A DNA stretch of 64,000 nucleotides, taken from positions 1 through 64,000 of the forward strand of contig NW_027442245.1 of assembly GCF_048569485.1 (NCBI RefSeq), given 5' to 3'. The notes beneath the pieces are model-generated. The model saw nothing but the letters and a program-made list of their open reading frames with translations, was not told the origin of the DNA and made no database searches. Position 1 is the stretch's first letter. Each line of letters begins with the position of its first letter. Of this stretch, positions 1 to 9,760 are shown piece by piece. Both the position numbers and the translations under genes were made by a program. The stretch comes from Anomaloglossus baeobatrachus. Lineage: Eukaryota; Chordata; Amphibia; Anura; Aromobatidae.

Positions 1-180
1 GTATTGGTGCTGTGTTTGATGCTTCTACTGGGTATTTTCCTACAAATACTGGAACAGCTCACTGCTTAGAATGATCCTTCCCAGCTCTATAATATATTAT
101 ATATACCCCACAATGCAGGCTCACACACACATTTGTCTCAAGTGTGTTGTATGGACACAGATACAGTCTTGGTCATGTGA

Positions 181-759
181 CTAAAGGCTACTTTACACAC
201 TGCGATATCGGTCCCGATATCGCTAGTGTGGGTACCCGCCCCCATCTGTTGCGCGACACGGGCAAATCGCTGCCCATGCCGCACAACACCGACCAGACCC
301 GTCACACATACTTACCTGCCCGGCGACGTCGCTGTGTCCGGCGAACCGCCTCCTTTCTAAGGGGGCGGTCCGTGCGGCGTCACAGCGACGTCACTGAGCG
401 ACCGCCCAATAGCAGCGGAGGGGCGGAGATGAGTGGCCGGAACATCCCGCCCACCTCCTTCCTTCCTCATAGCGGCTGGGAGGCAGGTAAGGAGAGGTTC
501 CTCGTTTCTGCGGTGTCACACGGAGCGATGTGTGCTACCGCAGGAGCGACGAACTACATCATTACTGCTGCAGTAACGATAATCGAGAATGGAGACCCAT
601 GTCACCGATGAGCGATTTTGCACGTTTTTGCAACGATGCAAAATCGCTCATCGGTATCACACGCAGCAACATCGCTAATGCGGCCGGATGTGCGTCACAA
701 ATTCCGTGACCCCAACGACTCCGCATTAGCGATGTCGCAGCGTGTAAAGCCCCCTTTAG
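181..759. mobile_element. MITE with about 30-bp terminal inverted repeats (copy 1)
   Basis: The ends are imperfect inverted repeats. The left end starts CTAAAGGCTACTTTACACAC and the right end, read in reverse complement, starts CTAAAGGGGGCTTTACACGC; the similarity continues for about 30 bases. There is no coding capacity, and the interior is GC-rich and CpG-rich. An internal hairpin has 18-base perfect arms (605-622 and 637-654, starting CCGATGAGCG) around a 14-base loop. I could not identify a convincing target-site duplication, so the superfamily is open. It is a non-autonomous DNA transposon by structure. Confidence 0.85.
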
Positions 760-2613
760 TGGGAGTGGTGTACAGGGTCTTAGCAGTAAAGAGTATTCCA
801 TATTTCTGCCAGATACCCACAGAGATATTGAAATTTGAAAAAAGAGACTTCTGCTCATTGAAGGTAAGAACTGCTCACATAGCGTTCAACTCCACAGCAA
901 ACGAGTGCTCTAGCACTGGCATCTCAGCAGGGATATTCCCCTACTACACATGTGTGTCTAGGTCACTGTGACAGTTTACAGGACATAACTCAGGGCACCT
1001 AGACAGAAGGCAGAGGGACTACTTTCTATTTCTGGTGTAGAGCTTAGTACAATATATATATATTTATACTATTACATGGGACACATGTACCTTGTATTAC
1101 CATTATTCGCTGTATATGAACCCCTTTTCTCCGGGCATTATTTGTCTATAGCATTTTTCACGAACCTGAGGCAACTGAGAACCCTTCAGTGAAGGAATTC
1201 CACTAACCCTCACAATACCTACCAGGGGCCTCCCTGCAGTAACTCAGGTAGTTGTACCCATTCTCTTTCCGCATTCTATGTGTTCTTCTTCTTTCTTCTT
1301 TTTTTTCTTTTTTCTTCTTTTTATTTCTATCATGTAGTTCAGGGGTTTATAGATATATGTCCTGCATCTCATATTTCCTTTAGTGGTGCTTCTTACCCAT
1401 TCTCATATCATTTACCCTAGTATTTCATGATCCTGAGGCGACTGAGAACCCTTTAATAAAGGAATCCTTTTTCACCTGAATTGTCAAGTGATACTTACCA
1501 GTGACTATCACGTAATGTTACAGGTAGTTCCATTTTCTTCCTCTTCTTTCTCTCCTTTCTTCTTTGTCACACGGTCCATTGTGTTATAGCCCACGTGTCA
1601 TGATAACACTTGTACCATCTTTTCATTTAGATTCCACCTACAATTATTTACCGATTCCAGTTCTGGAATAGGCTTTCATCATCTACTCACTAGAATTCTC
1701 AAGTTCATAAGGTACTGAGACATATACATGTTCACACCATTATAAAGAACAAAGTATAAACATTGAGGTTTTTCTCACACCCATGTTCCTGTGTTCTTTG
1801 ATATGATATGTGTTCATTTCCTTCACTATATAGGATTGCAAGTTTTCCATTTGTACCTTAATGGCAATGACGCTATACAATTGAACACATATCATCCTGT
1901 TATCCATATAGGTGTGTATTTACCTGCTTGACTATTTTTGGTTGTTTGATCCAGAATGTTTCTCCAGATAGGTCATGTGGAAATTTTCTTTCCTCAGTAC
2001 AAATGTTTTCACTATGGCTTTGGAAAATTTTTTTGTATGTGCATCATGGTCATTTGACCCATTGTACTCTCAAGTAGCAATATATTGTACTGTTATGTTG
2101 TACTATGTACTAATTACGTGTTTATATGGTTTTGTAACCCTTTATGATCTTAGATAACTTTATCCTTGATAAAGACCTAAAAACAAGCTCGAAACGTTGG
2201 ATGAATTATCCTTTTGCACAAATAAAGAATTTTCAGCATTCTAAGAGTTCTTTTCTTACGTTATTGATCACTATAGTGTGCCAGAGCTATTTCTATTGAA
2301 TTAACTCTTATTTTTTCTGAGCACCTGCTATATACACAGTGAGCCAGACATATTCAATTTTCATTCAGAAGGCAGAGGGAAGCCTTAGCAGCTGAGCCTA
2401 TATCTTGGCTTGTGAGCATTAGAACAGGCCGGCGATTACAGGGTAACATGAAAAATGTCCAGCTTGCATTATGACTAGAACATGACAATATCCTTTTAAG
2501 TACTAACCTATGATGCGTTCCTAAGCAGTTGATGTTATATGTTCTACATTTCATTTTCTGCATACTTTACAAGTAGTAGAATTTGCTTTGATATAGGCAA
2601 CTGGATTTTCACA
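760..2613. other. Unassigned AT-rich repeat-like sequence
   Basis: No gene is recognised. A diverged direct repeat of about 50 bases (CCTGAGGCAACTGAGAACCC near 1167 and CCTGAGGCGACTGAGAACCC near 1432) suggests an old tandem duplication inside a repeat element. Near 2163-2203 a motif with TTGATAAAG followed by CGAAACG between short complementary ends (ATCC and GGAT) resembles a decayed hammerhead-ribozyme core, as carried by Penelope-like elements in animals. It is followed by an AATAAA at about 2220. The 60-codon frame at 1975-2157 lies in AT-rich DNA and has no recognisable domain. Confidence 0.5.
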
Positions 2614-2864
2614 ATGAAAAGGCAAAGGATAACGCCCGAAAAAGACGCCATACATTATGTCAGTGCCATCACTGACAAACCTGGATTGACCATGAAATAC
2701 ATCAATCCCCTTAAAGGTGAGTTAAAACAAGTTTTAACTAAATTGCCTTAATATTGTCATGCATTAGAATGACTGTCTTAGGTAATGATAAATATTTTCT
2801 ACAGGAAGAGGAGTGTTTGCTGAAACTGAAATCGAAAAAGGGAGTTTTGTTGCAGAATATCGAG
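2614..2864 (+). pseudogene. KMT5A-like SET-domain gene fragment, two exons (copy 1)
   Basis: Two short coding blocks are joined by a clean intron. Block A (2614-2716) starts at an ATG and encodes a peptide ending DKPGLTMKYINPLK. Block B (2805-2864) encodes GRGVFAETEIEKGSFVAEYR. The intron (2717-2804, 88 bp) starts GTGAGT and ends TTTTCTACAG; block B is again followed by GTGAGC. Both donors are phase 1. The sequence matches the start of the SET domain of KMT5A-type lysine methyltransferases, where a DKPGL segment leads into a GRGVF motif and a GxFVxEYRG strand. In that family the protein mono-methylates histone H4 Lys20. Later SET exons are absent: a gypsy integrase piece follows within a few bases. 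It is a captured or truncated gene fragment, unlikely to make an active enzyme. Family assignment is from recalled motifs. Confidence 0.7.
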
Positions 2865-2872
2865 GTGAGCTC

Positions 2873-3130
2873 ACGTATGCACTTACGATGGTAGACAACT
2901 ACTCGAGATTTATGGTTGTGGTACAAGTCAAAGATCTAATGGCCCATACTGCAGCGAAGGTCTTCCAAGCACACTTATGCAGACCTCATGGCTACTCAGA
3001 GAGAGTCCTCACAGATCAAGGCACTGCCTTTGAAGCGGAAATCTTCAAGGACTTCTGCAGCTTTTACCGATGCAGGAAGATGCGTACTACACCCTACCAT
3101 GCTCAAACCAATGGTTATCAACCTGCTCAG
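2873..3130 (+). mobile_element. Gypsy integrase-core fossil (copy 1)
   Basis: The translated block contains MVDNYSRFM, LTDQGTAFE and YHAQTNG, the typical order of a Ty3/gypsy retrotransposon integrase core: first Asp region, second Asp region, then the segment before the catalytic Glu. It is a fragment with no adjoining LTR, abutting the SET-gene exon on its left and a minus-strand LINE piece on its right. It is an old broken fossil. Confidence 0.85.
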
Positions 3131-3246
3131 GACTTTACCCCATATTCCAGATGTGGCCTTACAAGTGATTTATAGAGGGGTAACAATACGTTGGGATCAT
3201 CGGATCTAATCTCCCTTTTTATACACCCTAAAATCTTGTTTGCGTT
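3127..3246 (-). mobile_element. Small LINE reverse-transcriptase fragment (copy 1)
   Basis: On the minus strand the 39-residue block NANKILGCIKREIR...LYKSLVRPHLEYG resembles the C-terminal thumb region of vertebrate non-LTR reverse transcriptases (the common pattern is YKSLVRPHLEYCVQ). It is fused end to end with the gypsy RT fossil on one side and the integrase fossil on the other, so at least two insertions or rearrangements met here. Confidence 0.6.
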
Positions 3247-3997
3247 AGAATAAACAATAACATCATAAAGGTATAGCAGTACCGTTTCAAAGTTTCGGTG
3301 TCCCAAGCAGCATTCCATCAGCCTCTGGAAGGTTCCTGGCAAATTGCACAGCTCGAAGGGCATGCTTTTGAACTCGCAGAGACCCATCGGGGTGGCAAAG
3401 GCGGTCTTCTTCCGGTCTGCCTCAGCAACGGACACTTGCCAATAGTGACTAGTGAGATCAAGGGTAGAAAAATAATTTGCAGTTGTCAATGCAGCTAGCT
3501 ATTCCTCAATACAGGGGAGTGGTGCTGTCCTTCTTCTTTAACAGGACCAACGGAGCTGCCCAGAGGCTACAACTGTCACGGATAACCCCAGCCTCCTTCA
3601 TGTTGCTCAACATGTCCTTGGTACACTGGTAATGTGCAGGTAGATTTGGCTTATATCTCTCTTTGATGGGTGGGTGTGCACTTGTGGGGATGTAGTGTTT
3701 GACCCCTTTTATTTTTCAAAAGTCTAGCGGATGTTTGCTGAAGACTTGCTCGTATTCTTGCACTAGCCTGTAGACCCCCTTCTTGTGATGTGAAGGTGTG
3801 GAGTCAGTGCCTACGTGTAATTCCTTACACCACTCCTCTGGCTGACTTGGTGAGCTGTCACTGAATGGGTGGGCTGAAGCAATGGTGGATGCTGCTGTTT
3901 GGATAGCATGTGTATCTACTGAGAACAGCTTATCAATGGTGGCAAATCGGAGCAGCTTAATCTTTTGCTCTCCGCAGTTCAACACTCTCATGGGCAC
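3247..3997 (-). mobile_element. Gypsy RT-region fossil, minus strand (copy 1)
   Basis: Read on the minus strand, the order is a protease-to-RT linker block (ending LVQEYEQVFSKHPLDF), an RT N-terminal block (pattern IKERYKPNLPAHY, then WAAPLVLLKKKD) and an RT core block (YFSTLDLTSHYWQV, FATPMGLCEFKSMPF, GTFQRLM). This is Ty3/gypsy pol. It is broken into several pieces with roughly three or more breaks, and has no LTR or RNase H beside it. It is opposite in orientation to the integrase fossil next door, so the locus is rearranged. Confidence 0.88.
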
Positions 3998-4880
3998 TCT
4001 TCCCTTCCATATTAATGAATAAAACTATGATGTAAATAGCATATAGATACCCCACAAATGCAGATAAAAGTAGGTTATGGGAAAAGGGGGAAGAGAGAAA
4101 CAGGAAAATAGTGGAATAAAGTATAACTTCCAGGTGGGAGAGGAAATGGCAGCACAGCCAGTGGAGGTGAAGCAAGGGGAGCCTGCAACTAAAGAGTTGA
4201 GAGCGTTATCACATGGTGACTGAGCCTGATTGTAACGGGAGCATAGAGGTGCCGATCCTGTCTTACCTGCGTTGGTGTAGAAGTGGGTGTCCTGTGGTGG
4301 AGTCAGCTATGTGCAGTGGTGGCCGTGGGTTCTTTTATGTGCGACCGTAGTAATAGCTGTGCCCACTTCCTGTATGGGAGTGGAATGCAGTGAGGCTAAT
4401 GGAACGCACGCCTGCGCATTTGTGTTTAACGTCGCGCATGTGCAGAACGGAGAAAAGGCTGCGCTCACTTCCTAATGAAAGGGAGTGAGACGCAGCTGGG
4501 AAGGGAAGGGAAAAGATTAGGGTTTGGGGATGATGAAAGGGCTTTCTACGGGCAAGGATGGCAAAGGGTGGCAGTGACGGAAAGTCAGGCAGATGGTCCT
4601 GTCCTGTCCTGTCCGTCCGTCTTTTTGTATCATGAATTGGAAAGACTGCAAGGGGGAGGGGAGGTGCTTGTGCCCAAAAGGAGGAGTTATTCAGATTCAT
4701 TGCAGTGGGCGGCGGCTGCAAAAAGTACCATTCTCCTTGTTTTTGCTCTGCAAAACAGCCTTTTCAAGGGTTTGGCTTGGGTGACAAAATGTCTTCTGTA
4801 GGCGTGGGTTTGTCTCCCTCTCCCTAAGATGTGTCCGGTATAGGCCAGGGTGCCACTCAAGGCCGTAACCAATTCGGGTT
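3998..4880. other. Unassigned sequence upstream of the U2 locus
   Basis: No coding gene is recognised. The stretch from about 4660 to 4880 would be the promoter-bearing flank of the U2 locus. A GGGCGG box lies near 4706, and a pyrimidine-rich CTCTCCCTAAGATGTG near 4817-4832 sits about 55-60 bases before the U2 start, where a proximal sequence element is expected. I cannot confirm either from memory of a consensus. The copy-2 equivalent is 30287-31169. Confidence 0.4.
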
Positions 4881-5255
4881 ATAGCTTCTCGGCCTTTTGG
4901 CTAAGATCAAGTGTAGTTTCGGAGGACGCTACCTTGGTCGGTACTGGAAGGTGCCTGGGATTGCACGTCTGCCGGCCTTGAGGGAGTGTGTGCGCCTTCT
5001 GGTGACACATAGCCCTCTTGTGCCTGGACGGTTCCCAGGCAACGGGAGGCGATCACCTTTGTTATTTTGAAGTCCTACTGATAAACAGAAAAAAAAAAAT
5101 TAAATCTGTTCTTATCAGTTTAATATCTGATACGTCCCCTCTCTAGGGACCATATATTAAATGGATTTTTAGAACAAGGAGATGGAAAAAATCTTGCTCT
5201 GTCCACTCCACGCATTGACCTGGTATTGCAGTACCTCCAGGACCGGTGCACCCCT
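4881..5255 (+). ncRNA. U2 snRNA locus split by a 186-bp insertion (copy 1)
   Basis: U2 is the spliceosomal RNA that pairs with the intron branch point. The 5' part (4881-4917) matches canonical U2 nt 1-37 with one change near the start (ATAGCTTCTCGGCCTTTTGG). U2 resumes at 5104 with ATCTGTTCTTATCAG and runs through the Sm-site region (GGATTTTTAGAAC) to about 5255. Without the insertion the length is about 189 nt, as in vertebrate U2. The inserted 186 bp (4918-5103) end in an A-rich tail and fall between U2 nt 37 and 38, inside the GUAGUA branch-point recognition element. A matching snRNA 3' box follows, so this looks like a true gene locus, not a processed copy, but the product should be dead for splicing. 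Confidence 0.85.
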
Positions 5256-5265
5256 TCTTAACCGA

Positions 5266-5280
5266 GTTTCCAAAAGCAGA
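5266..5280 (+). promoter_or_regulatory. snRNA 3' box downstream of U2 (copy 1)
   Basis: GTTTCCAAAAGCAGA fits the vertebrate snRNA 3'-end formation consensus GTTT-N(0-3)-AAA-R-NN-AGA exactly. It lies about 11 bases after the expected 3' end of U2, within the usual 9-19 base distance. In functional genes it directs Integrator-dependent 3' processing. Confidence 0.8.
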
Positions 5281-6344
5281 ACTCAATTCACCTGATTCAA
5301 ATGAGCCTCATTAGTGAATTGAAAGAAAGCAAAAACTTTATATGCACCTCAATTTGGCCAATTCACTTTTCACACTTTCACCCTTTTTTTTTATCTTTCA
5401 CACCTTTTACTTGCTTTATTGATGCAAAAGCTGTGCCAAATAGCAAACTCATCTCCACTCAACTTGACCAACTCTGCTATGTCCCGTGCAGTATCTTATT
5501 CTCAGTCTTATCTAGATCATTTGCAATTGAATAGAATAGATCCCTTTTGGACACATTGGATTCAGCTGCTGCAGTGACTGCAGGTGTTAGAAGATGCAGA
5601 CTTGGCATCAGGTGCTGTCTATCAGATTCCACTCCAATTAAAGCTTCCATTGTTTTTCGGTGTTTTCTTTGAGCAATGATGATGTCTTTAGTGATCTGTT
5701 GGCTCCCTCTCCTGGAGGAAGAGTTTGCTTGCTCTTGGACTTTCAAAAAGAGAGGTCATGATAGACATTTAGCTTCTGAGCCCAATTGGGGACAGTCATG
5801 GGTGATGAATGTTTTGCAACCTGCTGCGAAGCCTGATACCGCAATATAAGGAACGTCAAATACTAAGAATGGGCGGCCTATGAAAGAATTAGTACTTTCA
5901 TTAAGCATACTTAAACGGCTAATTGGGAATAGACAAACTGTAAAAAGCCCTCTGAGAAAGCCCCTCTCTATCCTTTGTCAGTAAGCTTTTCTGTAGTCTG
6001 CCTGTTGATGTATTTTCCGTTTGAACAGTGCACAACATGAAGTGACGGAACACTGGCTTGTCACATTGTCCCCCGCTGACATCACAATAGCGCTGCTGCC
6101 TAGAAAGCCAGCTGCGCAGCAGAAGTTGCTCTTTGGGTGGGATGGTGGGCTAATGTATCTATTCCTGCTTGGTGAGAGTTTGACATGATCTAGAGCAACG
6201 AGTTCCAGCGGCTAGCGGTTGATTATTGGCTGTAATGGGGCTTTCTGGCTGGTGCTAGCCTTTCTTCTTAGCACACAGGAACCACAATCCCTACACCATG
6301 CTTCGATGGATTCTCTCATCCCAGCCCAGTAAAACTACATATTT
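5281..6344. other. Unassigned sequence with one small minus-strand frame
   Basis: No known gene or element is recognised. A minus-strand frame at 5477-5746 (89 codons, charged N-terminal half, ending with DLFYSIANDLDKTENKILHGT-like sequence) is the only frame of note. It differs by two Ile codons between the copies (a GAT/ATG microsatellite), which looks neutral. I cannot assign a family. The copy-2 equivalent is 31571-32628. Confidence 0.4.
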
Positions 6345-6530
6345 CACACAGTTATAGGCAGCCCATGGGCATTCACCTGGATTAAAACCCATAACAGCTC
6401 ATAGACCAAACAATCAATCTACCACTGGACCAAAGACAGGAAGCTAAATCCACTGCCTGCGGTAACTAACTTAATCCTATAGGCTACTCACACAACAAAC
6501 CCAAGAGAAAGGAAAAAAACATGGCTTCGA
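6345..6530 (-). mobile_element. tRNA-derived SINE-like element (copy 1)
   Basis: On the minus strand there is a good pol III box A, TGGTCCAGTGG (6422-6432 reversed), and a box B-like GGTTTTAATCC (6379-6389 reversed), spaced as in a tRNA. The flanking stems do not fold into an intact tRNA, and the same block recurs at 24632 and 32629, so a SINE head is the better reading. The tail is not clearly defined. Confidence 0.6.
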
Positions 6531-6604
6531 TTATCCATCCAATGAAAACGCATAACCATTGTGAGCCATTGGACAATGCAATTGCACACATGGTGACATG
6601 GTGC

Positions 6605-6784
6605 ACGGCCCAATGAATCAAGTCTGTACTTCATATTCACGGTTTAAGCCCTTGGGTTTTAATGTGTCCAGAGTACATATCCAGAAAGATTCCCTTTTTT
6701 TGTGCTAAGCACAAGTCAACAATACATTGTAAGCAGATTCTATTACCAGTCCCACACCATTTTGTGAAGCATATCACACACAGT

Positions 6785-6820
<36 letters not shown>

Positions 6821-7425
6821 TAAGATTCCAAGTCATCGAACATGTCCCAGTCATACGCAGAGGAGGCAATAGAATTAGGAAGCTCAAAGAAAGGGAATCT
6901 TTCTGGATATATACCTCTGGGCACGTTGGAACCCAAGGGCTTAAACCATGAATATGAAGAACCGACTTGATTCATTGGGCCGTGCACATTTTTTCTAACG
7001 CCCGGTTCTTTTTCGTGTTCACACTATATATGGTTCCACTATGTATGGAGTTCCATTCTTCCTTGTTTTTTATTTGTCATGTTTGTCATGTCTGATCAAC
7101 TGGTTACATTATGTCTGATTACCTTGTCTAACAGTTTTTTCTCCCCTTTCTTTACCTTCCATGTTCCCATAGTCACGTGAAATATCCCTGTTGCACTTGA
7201 TTACGGCTCACTATTCACTATAGGATGTCTTATATCTAACATCACACTCTCACCCATCAGCACTCTATAGGTTTGTATAAGGTATGCGCTTACACATCCG
7301 GTCCTCCATAGGTATTTCCACTTATGTAACACTATCCCTATGATCACTCATAACTCATACCCTTGTAGTCAATTACAGCCTCCTCTCTCCCCCCCTCCCC
7401 TTCTCCCTTTCCATCTATAATTTTG
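6605..7425 (+). mobile_element. Penelope-like element 3' end with inverted-repeat head (copy 1)
   Basis: The block at about 6825-6985 is a decayed version of a frame that is clear in copy 2. There it encodes a tail with LKERESFWIYTLGTLEPKGLN, the C-terminal pattern of GIY-YIG-type Penelope-like reverse transcriptases (Neptune group) in fish and amphibians. The stretch 6609-6700 is an inverted copy of 6890-6990, about 100 bases, including the same GLN tail. About 430 bases of 3' untranslated sequence follow, starting near the CCCGGTTCTTTTTCGTG motif, and end at 7425 exactly where the 138-bp array begins. A 31-base C run interrupts it at 6787-6817. Family assignment is from recalled motifs. Confidence 0.65.
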
Positions 7426-9636
7426 CCATATATACTAGCAAACACTCAGTGTACCTAGTGGCATCCTATTCGTGGCTATTGGACCTTGCTATAGTCCCAC
7501 TAGTGCCAAGACATTTGCAGAGCGCATCTGCCTGCGTTGCACACTCCAACTAATTATAAGTAAGCCATTATACTAGCAAACACTCAGTGTACCTAGTGGC
7601 ATCCTATCTGTGGCTATTGGACTTTGCTATAGTCCCACTAGTGCCAAGACATTTGCAGAGCGCATCTGCCTGCGTTGCACACTCCAACTAATTATAAGTA
7701 AGCCATTATACTAGCAAACACTCAGTGTACCTAGTGGCATCCTATACGTGGCTATTGGACCTTGCTATAGTCCCACTAGTGCCAAGACATTTGCAGAGCG
7801 CATCTGCCTGCGTTGCACACTCCAACTAATTATAAGTAAGCCATTATACTAGCAAACACTCAGTGTACCTAGTGGCATCCTATACGTGGCTATTGGACCT
7901 TGCTATAGTCCCACTAGTGCCAAGACATTTGCAGAGCGCATCTGCCTGCGTTGCACACTCCAACTAATTATAAGTAAGCCATTATACTAGCAAAAACTCA
8001 GTGTACCTAGTGGCATACTATCTGTGGCTATTGGACTTTGCTATAGTCCCACTAGTGCAAAGACATTTGCAGAGCACGTCTGCCTGCATTGCACACTCCA
8101 ACTTTTTTAAACTAAGCAATTTTACTAGCAAACACTCAGTGTACCTAGTGGCATCCTATACGTGGCTATTGGACTTTGCTATAGTCCCACTAGTGCCAAG
8201 ACATTTGCAGAGCGCATCTGCCTGCGTTGCACACTCCAACTAATTTTAACTTAGCCAATATACTAGCAAACACTCAGTGTACCTAGTGGCATCCTATACG
8301 TGGCTATTGGACTTTGCTATAGTCCCACTAGTGCCAAGACATTTGCAGAGCGCATCTGCCTGCGTTGCACACTCCAACTAATTATAAGTAAGCCATTATA
8401 CTAGCAAACACTCAGTGTACCTAGTGGCATCCTATACGTGGCTATTGGACCTTGCTATAGTCCCACTAGTGCCAAGACATTTGCAGAGCGCATCTGCCTG
8501 CGTTGCACACTCCAACTAATTATAAGTAAGCCATTATACTAGCAAACACTCAGTGTACCTAGTGGCATCCTATACGTGGCTATTGGACTTTGCTATAGTC
8601 CCACTAGTGCCAAGACATTTGCAGAGCGCATCTGCCTGCGTTGCACACTCCAACTAATTATAAGTAAGCCATTATACTAGCAAACACTCAGTGTACCTAG
8701 TGGCATCCTATACGTGGCTATTGGACCTTGCTATAGTCCCACTAGTGCCAAGACATTTGCAGAGCGCATCTGCCTGCGTTGCACACTCCAACTAATTATA
8801 AGTAAGCCATTATACTAGCAAACACTCAGTGTACCTAGTGGCATCCTATCTGTGGCTATTGGACTTTGCTATAGTCCCACTAGTGCCAAGACATTTGCAG
8901 AGCGCATCTGCCTGCGTTGCACACTCCAACTAATTATAAGTAAGCCATTATACTAGCAAACACTCAGTGTACCTAGTGGCATCCTATACGTGGCTATTGG
9001 ACTTTGCTATAGTCCCACTAGTGCCAAGACATTTGCAGAGCGCATCTGCCTGCGTTGCACACTCCAACTAATTATAAGTAAGCCATTATACTAGCAAACA
9101 CTCAGTGTACCTAGTGGCATCCTATACGTGGCTATTGGACTTTGCTATAGTCCCACTAGTGCCAAGACATTTGCAGAGCGCATCTGCCTGCGTTGCACAC
9201 TCCAACTAATTTTAACTTAGCCATTATACTAGCAAACACTCAGTGTACCTAGTGGCATCCTATACGTGGCTATTGGACTTTGCTATAGTCCCACTAGTGC
9301 CAAGACATTTTCAGAGCGCATCTGCCTGCGTTGCACACTCCAACTAATTATAAATAAGCCATTATACTAGCAAACACTCAGTGTACCTAGTGGCATCCTA
9401 TACGTGGCTATTGGACTTTGCTATAGTCCCACTAGTGCCAAGACATTTGCAGAGCGCATCTGCCTGCGTTGCACACTCCAACTAATTTTAACTTAGCCAT
9501 TATACTAGCAAACACTCAGTGTACCTAGTGGCATCCTATACGTGGCTATTGGACTTTGCTATAGTCCCACTAGTGCCAAGACATTTGCAGAGCGCATCTG
9601 CCTGCGTTGCACACTCCAACTCATTATAACTAAGTT
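7426..9636 (+). repeat. 138-bp tandem array, 16 units (hAT-1 5' array, copy 1)
   Basis: The unit begin CTAGCAAACACTCAG recurs every 138 bases exactly from 7435 to 9505. Units differ by a few bases: ACGTGG or TCTGTGG variants, ACCTTG or ACTTTG, and TATAAGTAAG or TTTAACTTAG linkers. One unit near 8050-8110 is more diverged and also appears in the other arrays. The last unit ends with ACTCATTATAACTAAG and runs into the 5' flank of the transposase. The left edge abuts Penelope-like sequence with no terminal repeat, so the true 5' end of the hAT is missing here. Confidence 0.98.
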
Positions 9637-9760
9637 GCATTGTCAGGGATATTTATTCTTTATTATTCTGCTGTTAATAAAGCTAGACCACCACTGCAAT
9701 CTTCACCACCTCTCAATTTTTACTACCACATTTTCAGTCCACAATCTTGTCGCAATCAAC

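Noticed and set aside
138-234. Multiples of three in the hAT-1 unit lengths (138 and 234 bp, so not window positions) as evidence for coding selection.
   Set aside because: The hAT-2 units (196 and 118 bp) are not multiples of three, so no general rule holds.
144-611. A 155-codon plus-strand frame in the first kilobase (and its counterpart near 26514).
   Set aside because: It lies inside the MITE and has biased composition from CpG-rich palindromic DNA. It changes length between the two copies through a one-base indel.
181-759. Assigning the MITE to the hAT superfamily.
   Set aside because: No 8-bp target duplication could be found at either edge, and the terminal sequence differs from the two hAT families here.
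4918-5103. An intron inside U2 snRNA.
   Set aside because: The insert lacks GT...AG borders at the U2 junctions, and shifting the borders does not restore U2. The A-rich tail fits retroposition better.
6345-6530. A functional tRNA gene on the minus strand.
   Set aside because: Box A is good, but box B is imperfect in two of three copies and no acceptor stem forms. The block recurs with repeat neighbours, so a SINE fits better.
7426-9636. CRISPR-like regular repeats.
   Set aside because: The whole 138-bp unit repeats with no unique spacers, and the setting is a vertebrate-type transposon. It is a satellite array.
9542-9760. Extending the hAT-1 transposase start into the array (frame open from 9542).
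   Set aside because: That start is GTG inside the last array unit and the extension encodes repeat sequence. The ATG at 9761 gives the glycine/lysine-rich N-terminus similar to hAT-2.
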